Shown here one piece after another: positions 10,081 to 19,021 of a DNA stretch of 64,000 nucleotides. The DNA comes from Burkholderia diffusa (GTDB taxonomy: Bacteria > Pseudomonadota > Gammaproteobacteria > Burkholderiales > Burkholderiaceae). Numbering within the stretch: position 1 is the first letter of the stretch; every line of letters starts with the position of its first letter. The DNA is taken from the NCBI RefSeq assembly GCF_902499115.1, contig NZ_CABVPN010000012.1:1-64000 (forward strand). Reading direction: 5' to 3'. A program made the translations under genes and the position numbers. The notes under the pieces are model-generated. The model was not told where the DNA came from. It saw nothing but the letters and a program-made list of their open reading frames with translations, and did not search any database.

Positions 10081-10234
10081 GATCGCTGCGATCGAGCACG
10101 AATCGTCGGTTGCAACGTTCGGGCTCGACCGTGCGAAAGAAGCGCCCCGACGACACACCGGGGTCGATGTGATGTGCAGGAGCGTGCCGCCCGCTTCCGC
10201 ACATCACGTTCTCTGTCAGATACAGGCTGAAGTA

Positions 10235-10819
10235 TCAGGGCATCAGCACGGAGTCGACCACGTGAATCACGCCATTGGACTGCATGACATCGCCGATCGT
10301 TACGTGCGCGACGTTACCCTTGTCGTCGGTGATGGCCAGCCCGTTCGTGCCACGGCTGACGATCAGGGCATCACCTTCGACTGTCTTCAGCGTCGCCTTG
10401 CCGCCACCTTGGTCGACCGCCTTGGCAAGGTCGAGTGCCGTGAGTCGTCCGGGTACGACGTGATACGTGAGCACCTTGACGAGCACACCCTTGTTCTCCG
10501 GCTTCAATAACGTCTGCACCGTGCCAGCCGGCAACGCGGCGAATGCCTCGTTGGTCGGTGCAAATACCGTGAACGGCCCTTTGCTCGACAATGTGTCGAC
10601 CAGCCCCCCGGCCTTGACCGCTTCGACCAACGTCGTGTGATCATGAGAATTCACCGCGTTTTCGACGATGTTCCTGGACGGGTACATTGCAGCGCCGCCC
10701 ACCTCGACCGTCTGCTCCATCGACATGGATCCTGCCTTGGCGGCCTGCGCGTAAATGCACGTTGCGAATACAAGGGCGAGCGCCGCGCCCCCCAGTTTTG
10801 CTTTGCTGCCAGATTTCAT
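10235..10819 (-). CDS. Secreted fasciclin (FAS1) domain protein
   Basis: 194 residues from ATG 10819. The same frame stays open to 11557, but that extension runs across a divergent promoter and an opposite gene. A signal peptide ends near AQAAKA, followed by a short linker and one FAS1 domain from about residue 50 to the end. Family motifs are seen: TLVEAVKAGGLVDTL, GPFTVFAPTNEAF, YHVVPG and NGVIHVVDSVLMP. Single-domain bacterial fasciclins are periplasmic or extracellular and are linked to adhesion or surface stability; the specific role here is unknown. It is divergent from the globin-like lipoprotein at 11084 with about 260 nt between them. Confidence 0.93.
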   Translation of the reverse strand: MKSGSKAKLGGAALALVFATCIYAQAAKAGSMSMEQTVEVGGAAMYPSRNIVENAVNSHDHTTLVEAVKAGGLVDTLSSKGPFTVFAPTNEAFAALPAGTVQTLLKPENKGVLVKVLTYHVVPGRLTALDLAKAVDQGGGKATLKTVEGDALIVSRGTNGLAITDDKGNVAHVTIGDVMQSNGVIHVVDSVLMP

Positions 10820-11083
10820 TTGGGTTCTCCGGGAAATTTCCGCTGTTGGCTGGAAGCATTCGGATATACGAGTCGAACCGCGCAGCGGATGCGCGGTTGA
10901 CCACTTCATCGTGACCAGATCTGCGGCCGGGGGACTGCCAAGGGTGTCGAAACCATGTCCATCTGCGGACGTCACTGCATCCGTTCTTGCTTTGCCGCCG
11001 TATACGGGTGTGCCATCCAGCCAAGGTGCTTGGCGTCCCACCTCGGGAAATGGCGTCGCGATGGCATCCAGAGGAGACAACTC

Positions 11084-11773
11084 ATGAAGCGTTCCATTGG
11101 TATCGCAGTTGCCGCAGCGGCGCTGTTCGCGCTCAGCGCTTGCGGAGGCGGAGATGACATTGCTCCAGCGGTCGCGCAACACCCGGAGAATCAGGCCATC
11201 TGGGCCGCGCTCGGTGGAGATTCGGCTGCCCCCGGCGTGGTGGCCGGCGTGGTCAATGCAGCTGTCGCAGGCCTTTTGGCGGACCCGGTCGAGGCGCCCT
11301 ATTTTGCGGCGGTAACCGGTAATGCCAGCCACAGCAGTGCAGCCCATGACACCCCCGCACGGCTTGAAGCATGCCTCACGCTGCAGTTTGAATCGCTCCT
11401 CGGCGGTCCGTACACCTACCCTGGCCCGGTCAAGGTCGCTGGAGACATCGACTCCCAGCCGGAGATGTGCCAAGACATGACGGCTGCCCATAACGACGTC
11501 GGCGTTCCCGGCTGCGTGTTCGACCAGTTCATGGTGGATCTCGTCGCGACGCTGCAAAGCAAACTCTCGGCCGCAGACTTTGCAGCGCTGACGTCGACGA
11601 CAAACGGAACGTACGCGCTCACCGAGAAAAATTCAGCCGGCATCCCGGTTGGCACGAAGTTCCAGTTCAGTGCGGTACCAACCCTGTTCAACCTGCGTAG
11701 TACCGTAATCAACGCCACGCCCGGCGGCCCGGTGTATCTTCCCCCGACGGTTGCAACATCATGCACGGGCTGA
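11084..11773 (+). CDS. Lipoprotein with a truncated-haemoglobin-like domain
   Basis: 229 residues with a lipoprotein signal and lipobox LSAC at Cys20; a GAGGAG ribosome site supports ATG 11084. After a short linker the sequence follows the order of group I truncated globins: an ALGG start, a long hydrophobic helix, APYF at 71-74, a mid-segment LGGPYTYPG, then DMTAAH136-NDVGVPGCVFDQFM. This last stretch resembles the haem-ligating MxxxHxGMGI-x-FD region, so His136 would be the proximal ligand. A membrane-anchored, probably periplasmic globin is unusual. The rest of the protein (about 155-229) is not recognised. Assignment rests on pattern reading. The next gene overlaps its end by 13 nt. Confidence 0.65.
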   Translation: MKRSIGIAVAAAALFALSACGGGDDIAPAVAQHPENQAIWAALGGDSAAPGVVAGVVNAAVAGLLADPVEAPYFAAVTGNASHSSAAHDTPARLEACLTLQFESLLGGPYTYPGPVKVAGDIDSQPEMCQDMTAAHNDVGVPGCVFDQFMVDLVATLQSKLSAADFAALTSTTNGTYALTEKNSAGIPVGTKFQFSAVPTLFNLRSTVINATPGGPVYLPPTVATSCTG

Positions 11774-12462
11774 CTGCGGTGCGCAGAACTCACGTGATTG
11801 CCTGGCTCACTGCGGCAATCCTCGTGAGTGTTGCCGGGATCGGCTGGTTGCACACGTCACAGGGGCGACGGCTCCTCACCGAGCTTGGCGTGCAGTGTCC
11901 AGTTGATTCCGTCGATACCCGAACGGTGCTGTCGATTCGAAACAAAGCCATTGTGCTTGAGAAAGGCGTAGCAGCGGCCCCCCACCGTCCTGCGTTCGGC
12001 CTGCAGCTTGATCGCAGTACCGAAGCAGAAGTGTTGGAAAGAATGTCGCAGGACAAAGCGCAGTGTCTCGAATTGTCCCGAGGCTTGCGCTACCTGCGCT
12101 GTCGGGGGGTGCCTGCAGAAACGCTCGGCTCGCATGGCCCACCAGTGAGCGAAATATGGTTCAGCTTCGCGCCGGATCGCACGCTGATGGCCATCAATGT
12201 GTACCGTCGCGACATGTCCGTAGCTGAAACACGGCAGAGCTGGCAGATCGCCGTCCAGAATCTGCGCAATTTGCTCGGTGCGCCAACATCCGTGTCTGGA
12301 GATACAACGCTGGAATCGCTTATAGGCAAACCCGTGGCGGTTGCACGGGTGAGCTACGCCTATTCGGATTACGTTGCGACAGTTACCGCATCCCACTTGC
12401 CATACGGGGGATTGGCAGTCCGCGAGCAGTATATGTCGACCGCGGTCAAGCAAGAAGGATGA
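11761..12462 (+). CDS. Hypothetical membrane-anchored protein
   Basis: 233 residues, not recognised. There is one N-terminal hydrophobic segment (about 12-30: VIAWLTAAILVSVAGIGWL) and then a soluble domain with four cysteines (C46, and three in QCLELSRGLRYLRCRG and nearby) that could pair in the periplasm. The start overlaps the globin-like lipoprotein stop by 13 nt, so the two are probably translated as a pair. An inner-membrane protein with a periplasmic domain, acting with the lipoprotein, is the most that can be inferred. A strong hairpin lies 10 nt after its stop. Confidence 0.7.
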   Translation: MHGLTAVRRTHVIAWLTAAILVSVAGIGWLHTSQGRRLLTELGVQCPVDSVDTRTVLSIRNKAIVLEKGVAAAPHRPAFGLQLDRSTEAEVLERMSQDKAQCLELSRGLRYLRCRGVPAETLGSHGPPVSEIWFSFAPDRTLMAINVYRRDMSVAETRQSWQIAVQNLRNLLGAPTSVSGDTTLESLIGKPVAVARVSYAYSDYVATVTASHLPYGGLAVREQYMSTAVKQEG

Positions 12463-12471
12463 AGACTCGGA

Positions 12472-12501
12472 CGAGATGCCCGACCACGGTCCGGCATCTC
12501 G
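12472..12501 (+). terminator. Long hairpin after the globin-lipoprotein pair
   Basis: CGAGATGCC (12472-12480) pairs with GGCATCTCG (12493-12501), and an inner GACC/GGTC stem continues inside the loop with one C-C mismatch. The 30-nt element starts 10 nt after the stop at 12462. No T-run follows, so it may be a weak intrinsic terminator or an mRNA 3'-end stabiliser. Confidence 0.5.
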
Positions 12502-12795
12502 CGAACCTCACCGCTGGTGAAGATCGCCGGGAGTCAGTAAGCGAATCAGTTCGCATTCCAGCTACGACGACGTTCCAATTCAGCATCCGTTTGTTAGAAC
12601 TCTTAATAATGTAACCAGTATAAAAATCGCCCCGACGACAAAGCGACTCACTTACTGCGCCGGCTTGTTCCACCGACTAACCCGCGCTCGCGCGTCCACA
12701 CGATCGCCTCGCCGCGCCTGTCCACGTCGAGCACCGCGAAGCCGTCGGCCGTGACCTCGCCAAAAAAGCATGAGCCTGCACGCAAGAACGAGCCA
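12502..12795. other. Gap before the outer-membrane barrel gene
   Basis: About 290 nt without a convincing gene. The part at 12560-12640 is A/T-rich and may hold a promoter. On the minus strand, 12648-12800 reads GSCFFGEVTADGFAVLDVD and a little more. This looks protein-like and could be a degraded gene end, but it has no start of its own and no family match that can be named. Confidence 0.3.
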
Positions 12796-13809
12796 TTAGA
12801 AATTGCGCGCCAGGCCGACCATGAACATGTCCTGATCCTTGTCGTTGCCCGTTGCGACACGATTGAAGCGCAAGCTGGCAGCCCAATCGTTCGTGACCTG
12901 ATAGCTCACCTGCGCGCTGAGCAAGGCATTGAGTCTCGTCTTGCTCGAGACTTCGTCCCGATCGCGCGAGAGATACGGACCTACGCCTGCGGAAAGCGTC
13001 CATTTGCTCTTGATCGGCGCGACGTACCAGAGTTGCGCTGCCACGCCTCTTCGACCGGCGACGCCATTATTGCCTTCGTAGACGAAGCTCGCCGAATAGG
13101 CCCACGCATTGCCGAGCGGCCGCTTGACCTCGACCATATACCCTTTTTCGATCGGCACTTGAGGACGGTTCGTCTGCGACGTCCCGGCCCAAACGCCAAC
13201 CTGAGTCTTGCCGTCCGAAAGCGCGGGGCCGGGATCGCCGCCGAAATCCGAGCCGATGCCGAAGAGCACTGCGTCGGAATTGAATCCGCCGATCATCTGG
13301 ACGTGGTTGTACTGGACCTTGAGGAAGAAGCGGTTGGGAACGACGTAATACCGCACCCCTGCCGACGCACGCAGACCCCAGCGCTTGTCGTTGCGCACCG
13401 CGTTGTCGACATGCGTCGTGTCCATGCTGAAATACGGTCCCGCCGAGAATTCGAGCGCCACGCGGTTGCCGACCGGCCAGCGAAACGAACCCAGGGCGGC
13501 GAAGCCGTCACGGTGGTGATCCAGGGGATGCCCCTCGTTCACATACGCGAGGTAGACCGAGAGGTAGTCATTCAAGACGTCGCCGAAGCCGACTTCGTAG
13601 GCGCGCCAATGCATGTCGCCGCCCTCGGTCGCGCGTCCGTCGCCATACACGGCATAGACGTTGATTTTTCTTTCAGTTGGCTTGACCCCGGTCGCCAAGC
13701 TCGACGGACTGTCCTCGGCGTGAACGTGGCCTGGGCCGGCCAGAATTGCCAGACCGGCGATCGAGCTTGTGAGCACGAAGCGCGAATAGATGCGACGGCA
13801 CTGTCCCAT
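12796..13809 (-). CDS. Outer-membrane beta-barrel protein of unknown function
   Basis: 337 residues. An N-terminal signal peptide ends near HVHAED. The rest alternates hydrophobic and polar residues with many aromatic strand ends, and finishes in MFMVGLARNF; a terminal Phe is the usual outer-membrane assembly signal. An early stretch (YLAYVNEGHPLDHHRDGF) is rich in His and Asp and could bind metal. A porin, lipid A-modifying enzyme or adhesin-like barrel are all possible; none can be chosen from the sequence. The gene stands alone on the minus strand. Confidence 0.7.
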   Translation of the reverse strand: MGQCRRIYSRFVLTSSIAGLAILAGPGHVHAEDSPSSLATGVKPTERKINVYAVYGDGRATEGGDMHWRAYEVGFGDVLNDYLSVYLAYVNEGHPLDHHRDGFAALGSFRWPVGNRVALEFSAGPYFSMDTTHVDNAVRNDKRWGLRASAGVRYYVVPNRFFLKVQYNHVQMIGGFNSDAVLFGIGSDFGGDPGPALSDGKTQVGVWAGTSQTNRPQVPIEKGYMVEVKRPLGNAWAYSASFVYEGNNGVAGRRGVAAQLWYVAPIKSKWTLSAGVGPYLSRDRDEVSSKTRLNALLSAQVSYQVTNDWAASLRFNRVATGNDKDQDMFMVGLARNF

Positions 13810-14113
13810 TTGGACACCCCCTCACTCTGGTCACAGCGATTTCCTGGACAAGCTGACAGCGATTATAGGCTGCCTCGGGTAACAGGGGCCAGGCCAGTCG
13901 CTACGCCGGTTGTAGCGTTTACGAGCGGCTCTCGCGATCGGTTGATGCCGGCATGGGTGGCAGTTCCTTCAACTTGCATTTCGCTGAACGCGGCCGTGTC
14001 ATTCATGGCGACACCCTATCCGCAGGTCGCTGAACCTTGTCACGTGAAAGCGCCGCTCGGGCAAGGCTGCTCGCCATGTTACCGGCCATGTGGATTGAGA
14101 CGGCCGCCCGGGA
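13810..14113. other. 304-nt intergenic gap, nothing recognised
   Basis: The gap separates the barrel gene start (13809) from the chemoreceptor stop (14114). No reading frame, hairpin with T-run or clear binding site was seen. It should hold the promoter of the barrel gene. Confidence 0.4.
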
Positions 14114-15679
14114 TCACGAATCAGCTTGCGCGGAACCGATCCGAAAGACCGAGACAGTCGCCTCCAGCTGCCCCGCCTGCTCCTTCAGCGACAGCGCGGC
14201 CGCCGACGCCTGCTGAACCAGCGCCGCGTTTTGCTGGGTCACCTGATCCATTTGCGTCACGGCCTGATTGACCTGTTCGATGCCTCTGGACTGCTCGTCG
14301 GACGCGGCCGCAATCTCGCCCATCAGCACGTGCACGCGTTGCACTGACGTCAGGATATCCGCCATCGTCCCGGTCGCGCGATCGACCTGTCGCGCACCGG
14401 TCTCGACGCGTCTCAGCGAATCCGTGATCAGTTCCTTGATCTCGCGGGACGCCGTGGCGCTGCGTTGGGCGAGCGATCGCACTTCGCCTGCGACGACCGC
14501 GAATCCGCGGCCCTGCTCGCCTGCCCGCGCCGCTTCGACCGCCGCATTCAGCGACAGGATGTTGGTCTGGAATGCGATGCCTTCGATGACGGAGATGATT
14601 TCGGCGATCTTGCCCGACGCTTCCGACAGGCCACGCATCGTGTTGACGACTTCCTGCGTCGCCTGATTGCCCTCTTCGGTCAGCAACGCCGCGTCTTGCA
14701 CCACCTGATTCGCCTGTTTCGCATTCTCGGCATTCTGGCGAACCGTCGAAGTCAGTTGCTCCATCGAGGCGGCCGTTTCCTCCAGCGACGCGGCCTGCTC
14801 TTCGGTCCGTTGCGACAGGTCCATGTTTCCGGCCGTGATCTCGTGCGCGGCCGTCTCGATGGAGTGCGAGCCTTCCCGCACCACGCGAATCGTCTGCAGC
14901 AGCTTGCCTTGCATCGTCCGCAGGCCGGTCATCAGTTGCCCCATCTCGTCGGTCGAATCGACATCGATCCGCGTCGTCAGGTCGCCGCCGGCGATCGCGC
15001 TGAAATGGTCGAGTGCGTGCGCAAGCGGCGCACCGATCGCGCGCTGAAGCGACCACCACGTGAGTACAGCTGCGCCGAGCGCGACCACGATGCCGGCGAT
15101 CGCGATCCCGACGAACCAGTGGAAACGCGCCTGCGCGGCATCGAACGTGACCCGGGAGGCCGTGATCTGGATTCGGCCGAGCGCGTCCATCGCGTCGGAG
15201 ACGTCGATGAACAGCGACGGCGGTATGTGCCGCCAGACGTCGGGGATTTTCACGGGATCGCGCGCGTCAATGGCGCTGAACATCGGTTCGAGGCCGTTCT
15301 CGACGAGCGCGTTGAACTTCGTGTTCGCGTCGGCCGCGCGGCGCGCTTCTTCGGGGCCGGAGAGCCGCAGCGCGCGATACGCGTCCCACGCCTTTTTCGA
15401 CGCGGCCAGCAGTTCCCGGGATGTCGCGGTTTCCTGCGGCACGTCGGGACTGCTCGGATCGAGCGCGATGCGATACAGCCACAGGCGGGTTCTCGACAGC
15501 GCGACATTCGCCTGGCCGAGCGCCTCCGACGATGCGAGCCGGTCGGAATAAAGCGTCTTCACATCGTCGTTGCTTATCGCTACGCCAATGACACCGATGA
15601 TGCCGCCGATGACGAGCAGTACGCCGAGAAAGCCCATCGCCAGCGCCAGCCGGACGCGAATGCTGAAATTCCTGATCAT
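14114..15679 (-). CDS. Methyl-accepting chemotaxis protein
   Basis: 521 residues from ATG 15679 (MIRNFSIRVRLALAMG). The longer frame to 15874 has a non-conserved N-terminus. Order: a first membrane helix (about 10-33), a roughly 160-residue periplasmic four-helix-type sensor, a second membrane helix near 195-215 (IAIAGIVVALGAAVLTWW), a HAMP segment, and the cytoplasmic signalling rod. The hairpin tip has the highly conserved EIISVIEGIAFQTNILSLNA and RGFAVVAGEVRSLAQRS. It binds CheW and CheA at the pole and directs swimming. The ligand is unknown. The C-terminus lacks the CheR-tethering NWETF motif. No chemotaxis genes are adjacent. Confidence 0.95.
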   Translation of the reverse strand: MIRNFSIRVRLALAMGFLGVLLVIGGIIGVIGVAISNDDVKTLYSDRLASSEALGQANVALSRTRLWLYRIALDPSSPDVPQETATSRELLAASKKAWDAYRALRLSGPEEARRAADANTKFNALVENGLEPMFSAIDARDPVKIPDVWRHIPPSLFIDVSDAMDALGRIQITASRVTFDAAQARFHWFVGIAIAGIVVALGAAVLTWWSLQRAIGAPLAHALDHFSAIAGGDLTTRIDVDSTDEMGQLMTGLRTMQGKLLQTIRVVREGSHSIETAAHEITAGNMDLSQRTEEQAASLEETAASMEQLTSTVRQNAENAKQANQVVQDAALLTEEGNQATQEVVNTMRGLSEASGKIAEIISVIEGIAFQTNILSLNAAVEAARAGEQGRGFAVVAGEVRSLAQRSATASREIKELITDSLRRVETGARQVDRATGTMADILTSVQRVHVLMGEIAAASDEQSRGIEQVNQAVTQMDQVTQQNAALVQQASAAALSLKEQAGQLEATVSVFRIGSAQADS

Positions 15680-15833
15680 GATGAGGGAAGCGTTGAGCAC
15701 GAAACCGTTGCATGCGACGCATGCGTGTCCAGCCGATCGAAGGCGGCACGTGCGAGACCGATGCCACGATAACGACCGGAGCGGCGCGTGAATTAGTGCG
15801 GAACCGACAAGGAACGTTTCCGGAAACGGGGCG

Positions 15834-17240
15834 TTATGGGCGGAATTTCGGCGTGGTAGGTGAATCGCCTGCATCGGCCGCGAGCAACGCGTTCAACACC
15901 CGCGCGTCCGGCAACCGCTCCAGCGACAGGCACGTGTCGCTCAGCGCATCGACCTGCGCGGGGACGAGCGCGATGCCCGCCAGTGCACGAAACTTCGCCA
16001 GCAGTGCCGCATCGGACAGCGGATTGCGTGGATCCCCAAGTGCGATTGGCACGTGATACGATTGCCGCCGCCCGTCCGCGCGATGCAGGATGACGGTCGG
16101 CTCGTCGAGATCGCCGAGTGCCGGATCGACCTCGATCGCGATGCGCGCGAGCAGCGCGGTGACGCGCGAATCCGTGCGCCTGTCGTCGCGATAAGCGCCG
16201 ATTCCGGTGTCGCCGAACGCAAGCGCTGCCGCAACCGCGTACGGCAGGCTCATCTGCGACGACGACAGTGTCGACAGGTCGCGGCCGCCGCACATCCGGG
16301 CCACGAATGCGCTCGCCCGCACGACCACCCGCTCGATCTCGCCGGCCTCGAACGTGCGACCTTCGGCCAGTTGCAGCGCCGCGTCGACCGCCGCATGCGC
16401 ACTGCGGCACGACGCGTGCGGCTTGATCGAGCAGCGCATCAGTTTCCAGTGCACGCCGAGGCCGTCGGTCAATGCGTCGGGCGCATGCGATTGCGCGGCG
16501 AACGTGGTGAAGAAGCCGCCCCAGACGTCGTCGAACACACTGGCCGGGCCGCTCACGCCTTCGCGTGCCAGCAGCGCCGCGAGCACGCCGCCCTCCGCCG
16601 CCCGCCCGGCGTGCAGCCGCTTCGTCTGCGATCCGTCGTGGATGAAACCCCACAAGCCACCGGAGAAACTCGCCGCATGGCCGAGCGCGTCGCGCGTGCG
16701 CGCGGCGTCGAGCCCGAGCACGCGCGCGCTTGCTGCCGCCGCGCCGAACACGCCGCAACTGAGCGTCGAGTGCCAGCCGGCCCCGTTGTGGGCAGCGTAG
16801 CCGCCAGCCGCCTCGAGCACGCGCCGGCCGACGTCGTAGCCGAGCACGATCGCCGCCACGCATTCCCCGCCGGTGACGGGGTGGTCCGCGCACGATAGCG
16901 CGGCGAGCACGGCCGGCATCACCACCGCGCCCGAATGATCGCAGCCGCCGGAATCGTCGAGCTCGAGCGCGTGCGCGGCGATCCCGTTCACGAACGCTGC
17001 ATCGCGTGCGCCCGCGGCCCGTCGTGTGCCCCACAGCGTCGCGCCGTCATGCGAGACCGTGCCGGTCAGCGCGCGCGCACTGCGTGTCTCGACCGCGGAG
17101 GTACCGGCCAGCGCCGAGCCGAACGTGTCGAGGATATGACGCTTCGCCTTCGCGACGACATCGTCCGGCAATGCATTGGCGTCTGTCCGCGCGACGAACG
17201 CCGCGAGCTGCGTGGCACGCGTTTCCGTCACCGTCTTCAT
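15834..17240 (-). CDS. MmgE/PrpD family protein
   Basis: 468 residues from ATG 17240, overlapping the preceding gene's stop as ATGA. Family features include the helical start (AKRHILDTFGSALAG), DDSGGCDHSGAVVMPAVLA, KRLHAGRAAEGGVLAALLA and WKLMRCSIKPHASCRSAHAAVDA. MmgE/PrpD proteins include 2-methylcitrate dehydratase and iminodisuccinate epimerase. There is no methylcitrate synthase or PrpB nearby. The operon partners are an ArgH-like C-N lyase and an amino acid transporter, so an epimerase or dehydratase acting on an N-substituted dicarboxylic amino acid fits better. This is inference from context. It is the last gene of the seven-gene minus-strand operon. Confidence 0.88.
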   Translation of the reverse strand: MKTVTETRATQLAAFVARTDANALPDDVVAKAKRHILDTFGSALAGTSAVETRSARALTGTVSHDGATLWGTRRAAGARDAAFVNGIAAHALELDDSGGCDHSGAVVMPAVLAALSCADHPVTGGECVAAIVLGYDVGRRVLEAAGGYAAHNGAGWHSTLSCGVFGAAAASARVLGLDAARTRDALGHAASFSGGLWGFIHDGSQTKRLHAGRAAEGGVLAALLAREGVSGPASVFDDVWGGFFTTFAAQSHAPDALTDGLGVHWKLMRCSIKPHASCRSAHAAVDAALQLAEGRTFEAGEIERVVVRASAFVARMCGGRDLSTLSSSQMSLPYAVAAALAFGDTGIGAYRDDRRTDSRVTALLARIAIEVDPALGDLDEPTVILHRADGRRQSYHVPIALGDPRNPLSDAALLAKFRALAGIALVPAQVDALSDTCLSLERLPDARVLNALLAADAGDSPTTPKFRP

Positions 17241-18145
17241 CGCGCCGACTCGTCCGCCACGCAATGCGCGAACACGTCGACCGGATGGCCCGGCGGATTG
17301 ACGGGCACCTGCGCGCGCCACCAGCGCGCGATGTCGCGCCCGGTCGCGAACCAGACGTCGCCCGCGTCGCGCAGATGCGCGAGCAACGCGCGCAGCAAGT
17401 CGATGCGCCCCGCGGTGCCGATGATCTCGGGATGCAGGCGCAGCACGCAGCACAGCCCGAAGCGGCGAAACCCGTCGACGTCTCGCCGCCAGTTGTCGAG
17501 CACGTCACGGTACGCCGCGATGCGCGGCTGGCCGGTCGGCACGGGCGGCGACAGGTTGAACTCGAAGTACGGCTCGTCCTCGAGCTCGTAGTGCAGCGGC
17601 AGCTCGACGAGCCGCGCACCGTCCACGTGGCCGTCGCCGCGCGGATGCACGTACGGCAGATCGTCGCCGCGCCACGACGACGACCACGTGAAGCCTTCCG
17701 CGACGAGCCAGTCCGCGAAGCCGTCGGCCCAGTTGCCGGTGAACGAGCGAAACCCTTCGACGTCGCGGCCGATCGTGTCCGCGAGCGCCGCGCGCCCGGT
17801 GCGGCACGCGTCGATCTGCGCGGCGAGCGGCAACGCGTCGAAGTCTTCGCAGCGATAGCCGCTCACGCCGAGTTCATGGCCGGCAGCGTCGATCTCGCGC
17901 ACCGCATCCGCATGCGTCTTGGCGACGATGCCCGGGACGAACCAGCTCGCCGGCACACCGAATGCATCGAACGCATCGAGCAAGCGATCGACGCCGCGCG
18001 TCGCGCCGTAGCGCCATACCGACAACGATTTCTCGCGGCCGACGATACGCGGCTCGCGTGTCTGGATACCGTGTATGTCGTTGAAATCGACCGTGATCGC
18101 GATCGCGCAACGCGCGCCGTCCGGCCAGGCAGGAAGTGTCGTCAC
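17237..18145 (-). CDS. PuuE-like polysaccharide-deacetylase-fold protein lacking metal His residues
   Basis: 302 residues from GTG 18145, which overlaps the upstream stop (GTGA). Its own stop overlaps the PrpD start (ATGA). The protein is a paralogue of the next gene upstream and aligns with it over its full length: VDFNDIHG at the first motif, GHELGVSGYRCE at the second, FRSFTGNWADG, and VLRLHPEIIG near the end. The metal-binding H-x3-H of the family reads Ser95-x3-Cys99 here, while Asp20 and Asp23 remain. It is therefore either a degenerate subunit or an enzyme with altered metal binding. PuuE-like members hydrolyse cyclic amides such as allantoin or imides rather than chitin. Confidence 0.85.
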   Translation of the reverse strand: MTTLPAWPDGARCAIAITVDFNDIHGIQTREPRIVGREKSLSVWRYGATRGVDRLLDAFDAFGVPASWFVPGIVAKTHADAVREIDAAGHELGVSGYRCEDFDALPLAAQIDACRTGRAALADTIGRDVEGFRSFTGNWADGFADWLVAEGFTWSSSWRGDDLPYVHPRGDGHVDGARLVELPLHYELEDEPYFEFNLSPPVPTGQPRIAAYRDVLDNWRRDVDGFRRFGLCCVLRLHPEIIGTAGRIDLLRALLAHLRDAGDVWFATGRDIARWWRAQVPVNPPGHPVDVFAHCVADESAR

Positions 18146-19014
18146 AGGCCGCTCCGTTGTGTCGATTGCGTGTCGGACGAGTGCTGCGTGAGCCACCAGT
18201 CGGCCACTTCGCGACAGCGCGCGAACCAGACGCCGTCCCGCGCGCGCATGTGTGCGAACCACGCTTCGAGCAGCGCGAGGCGGCCGGGCTTGCCGCAGAC
18301 TTTCGGATGCAGCAGCGTCGTCAGGCACAGCCCTTCGCGGTATATACCGTCGAATTCGCGCGTCCAGTTGTCGAGCGTCGCATCGTAGCCGGCGATCCGG
18401 TCGAGCCCGGCCGGATAGTCGGGGCTGCGGTGATATGCGAGCGACGCGTAATCGTCGGTTTCCCAGCGGCCGGGAATCTCGACGAGCGGCGGCTCGCCGT
18501 CAGCGCCGGGCAGCAGGTATGGACGGTCGTCGCCACGCATCGAACTCGAATAGCGCACGCCGGCTTCGCGCAGCACGCTCACTGTCGCCGCGCTCCAGTC
18601 GCCGGACGGCGTGCGGAACCCGACCGGCCGCACGCCGAGCGTACGGTAGAGAATCTCGGCCGACTGCGCCATGATCTCGCGCTGCCGTTCGGGTTCGAGC
18701 GTCCAGAACGCTTCGTGGCGGTAGCCGTGATAGCCGATCTCGTGCCCGCGCTCGACGATCGCCGCGCATTGCGCGGGCCAGGTCCGCGCGACCCACGCGG
18801 GCACGAAGAACGTCGCGGGCAGGTCGAACGACGCGAGCACGTCGAGCAGCCGGCCGAGCGCGCGCCACGGCCCGTAGCTGCCGAGCGTGAAATACGCGGG
18901 GTTGCGCCAGATCGACCCGTTCAGCATCGCGTCGCCGGTCGGGCCGTCGAGATCGAACGCGAGCGCGACGCACGCGCGCTTCGCGTCCGGCCAGCGGGGA
19001 GCCAGCTCCGTCAT
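18142..19014 (-). CDS. PuuE-like polysaccharide-deacetylase-fold hydrolase (metal site intact)
   Basis: 290 residues. The NodB-type barrel shows D21-L-D23 in the first motif, H96-G-Y-R-H100 as metal ligands, FRTPSGDWS as the third motif and LLHPKVCG near the C-terminus. The sequence lacks a signal peptide, so it is cytosolic. It belongs with the allantoinase (PuuE) or cyclic imide hydrolase branch of the family rather than with secreted chitin deacetylases. Its place after an amino acid ABC transporter and with an ArgH-like lyase points to hydrolysis of a cyclic amide or imide inside the cell. The true substrate is unknown. It starts 7 nt after the solute-binding protein gene ends. Confidence 0.88.
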   Translation of the reverse strand: MTELAPRWPDAKRACVALAFDLDGPTGDAMLNGSIWRNPAYFTLGSYGPWRALGRLLDVLASFDLPATFFVPAWVARTWPAQCAAIVERGHEIGYHGYRHEAFWTLEPERQREIMAQSAEILYRTLGVRPVGFRTPSGDWSAATVSVLREAGVRYSSSMRGDDRPYLLPGADGEPPLVEIPGRWETDDYASLAYHRSPDYPAGLDRIAGYDATLDNWTREFDGIYREGLCLTTLLHPKVCGKPGRLALLEAWFAHMRARDGVWFARCREVADWWLTQHSSDTQSTQRSGL

Positions 19015-19021
19015 CGCGCGC

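Noticed and set aside
10235..11557. A 440-residue frame on the minus strand
   Set aside because: Only the last 194 residues (fasciclin) have a signal peptide and family motifs. The rest runs antisense through the globin-like gene and its promoter.
12648..12800. Protein-like minus-strand stretch (GEVTADGFAVLDVD)
   Set aside because: It has no start, no recognised family and is too short to call a pseudogene.
14465..15772. A 435-residue plus-strand frame
   Set aside because: It is antisense to the chemoreceptor, with Arg/Asp-rich composition and no motif.
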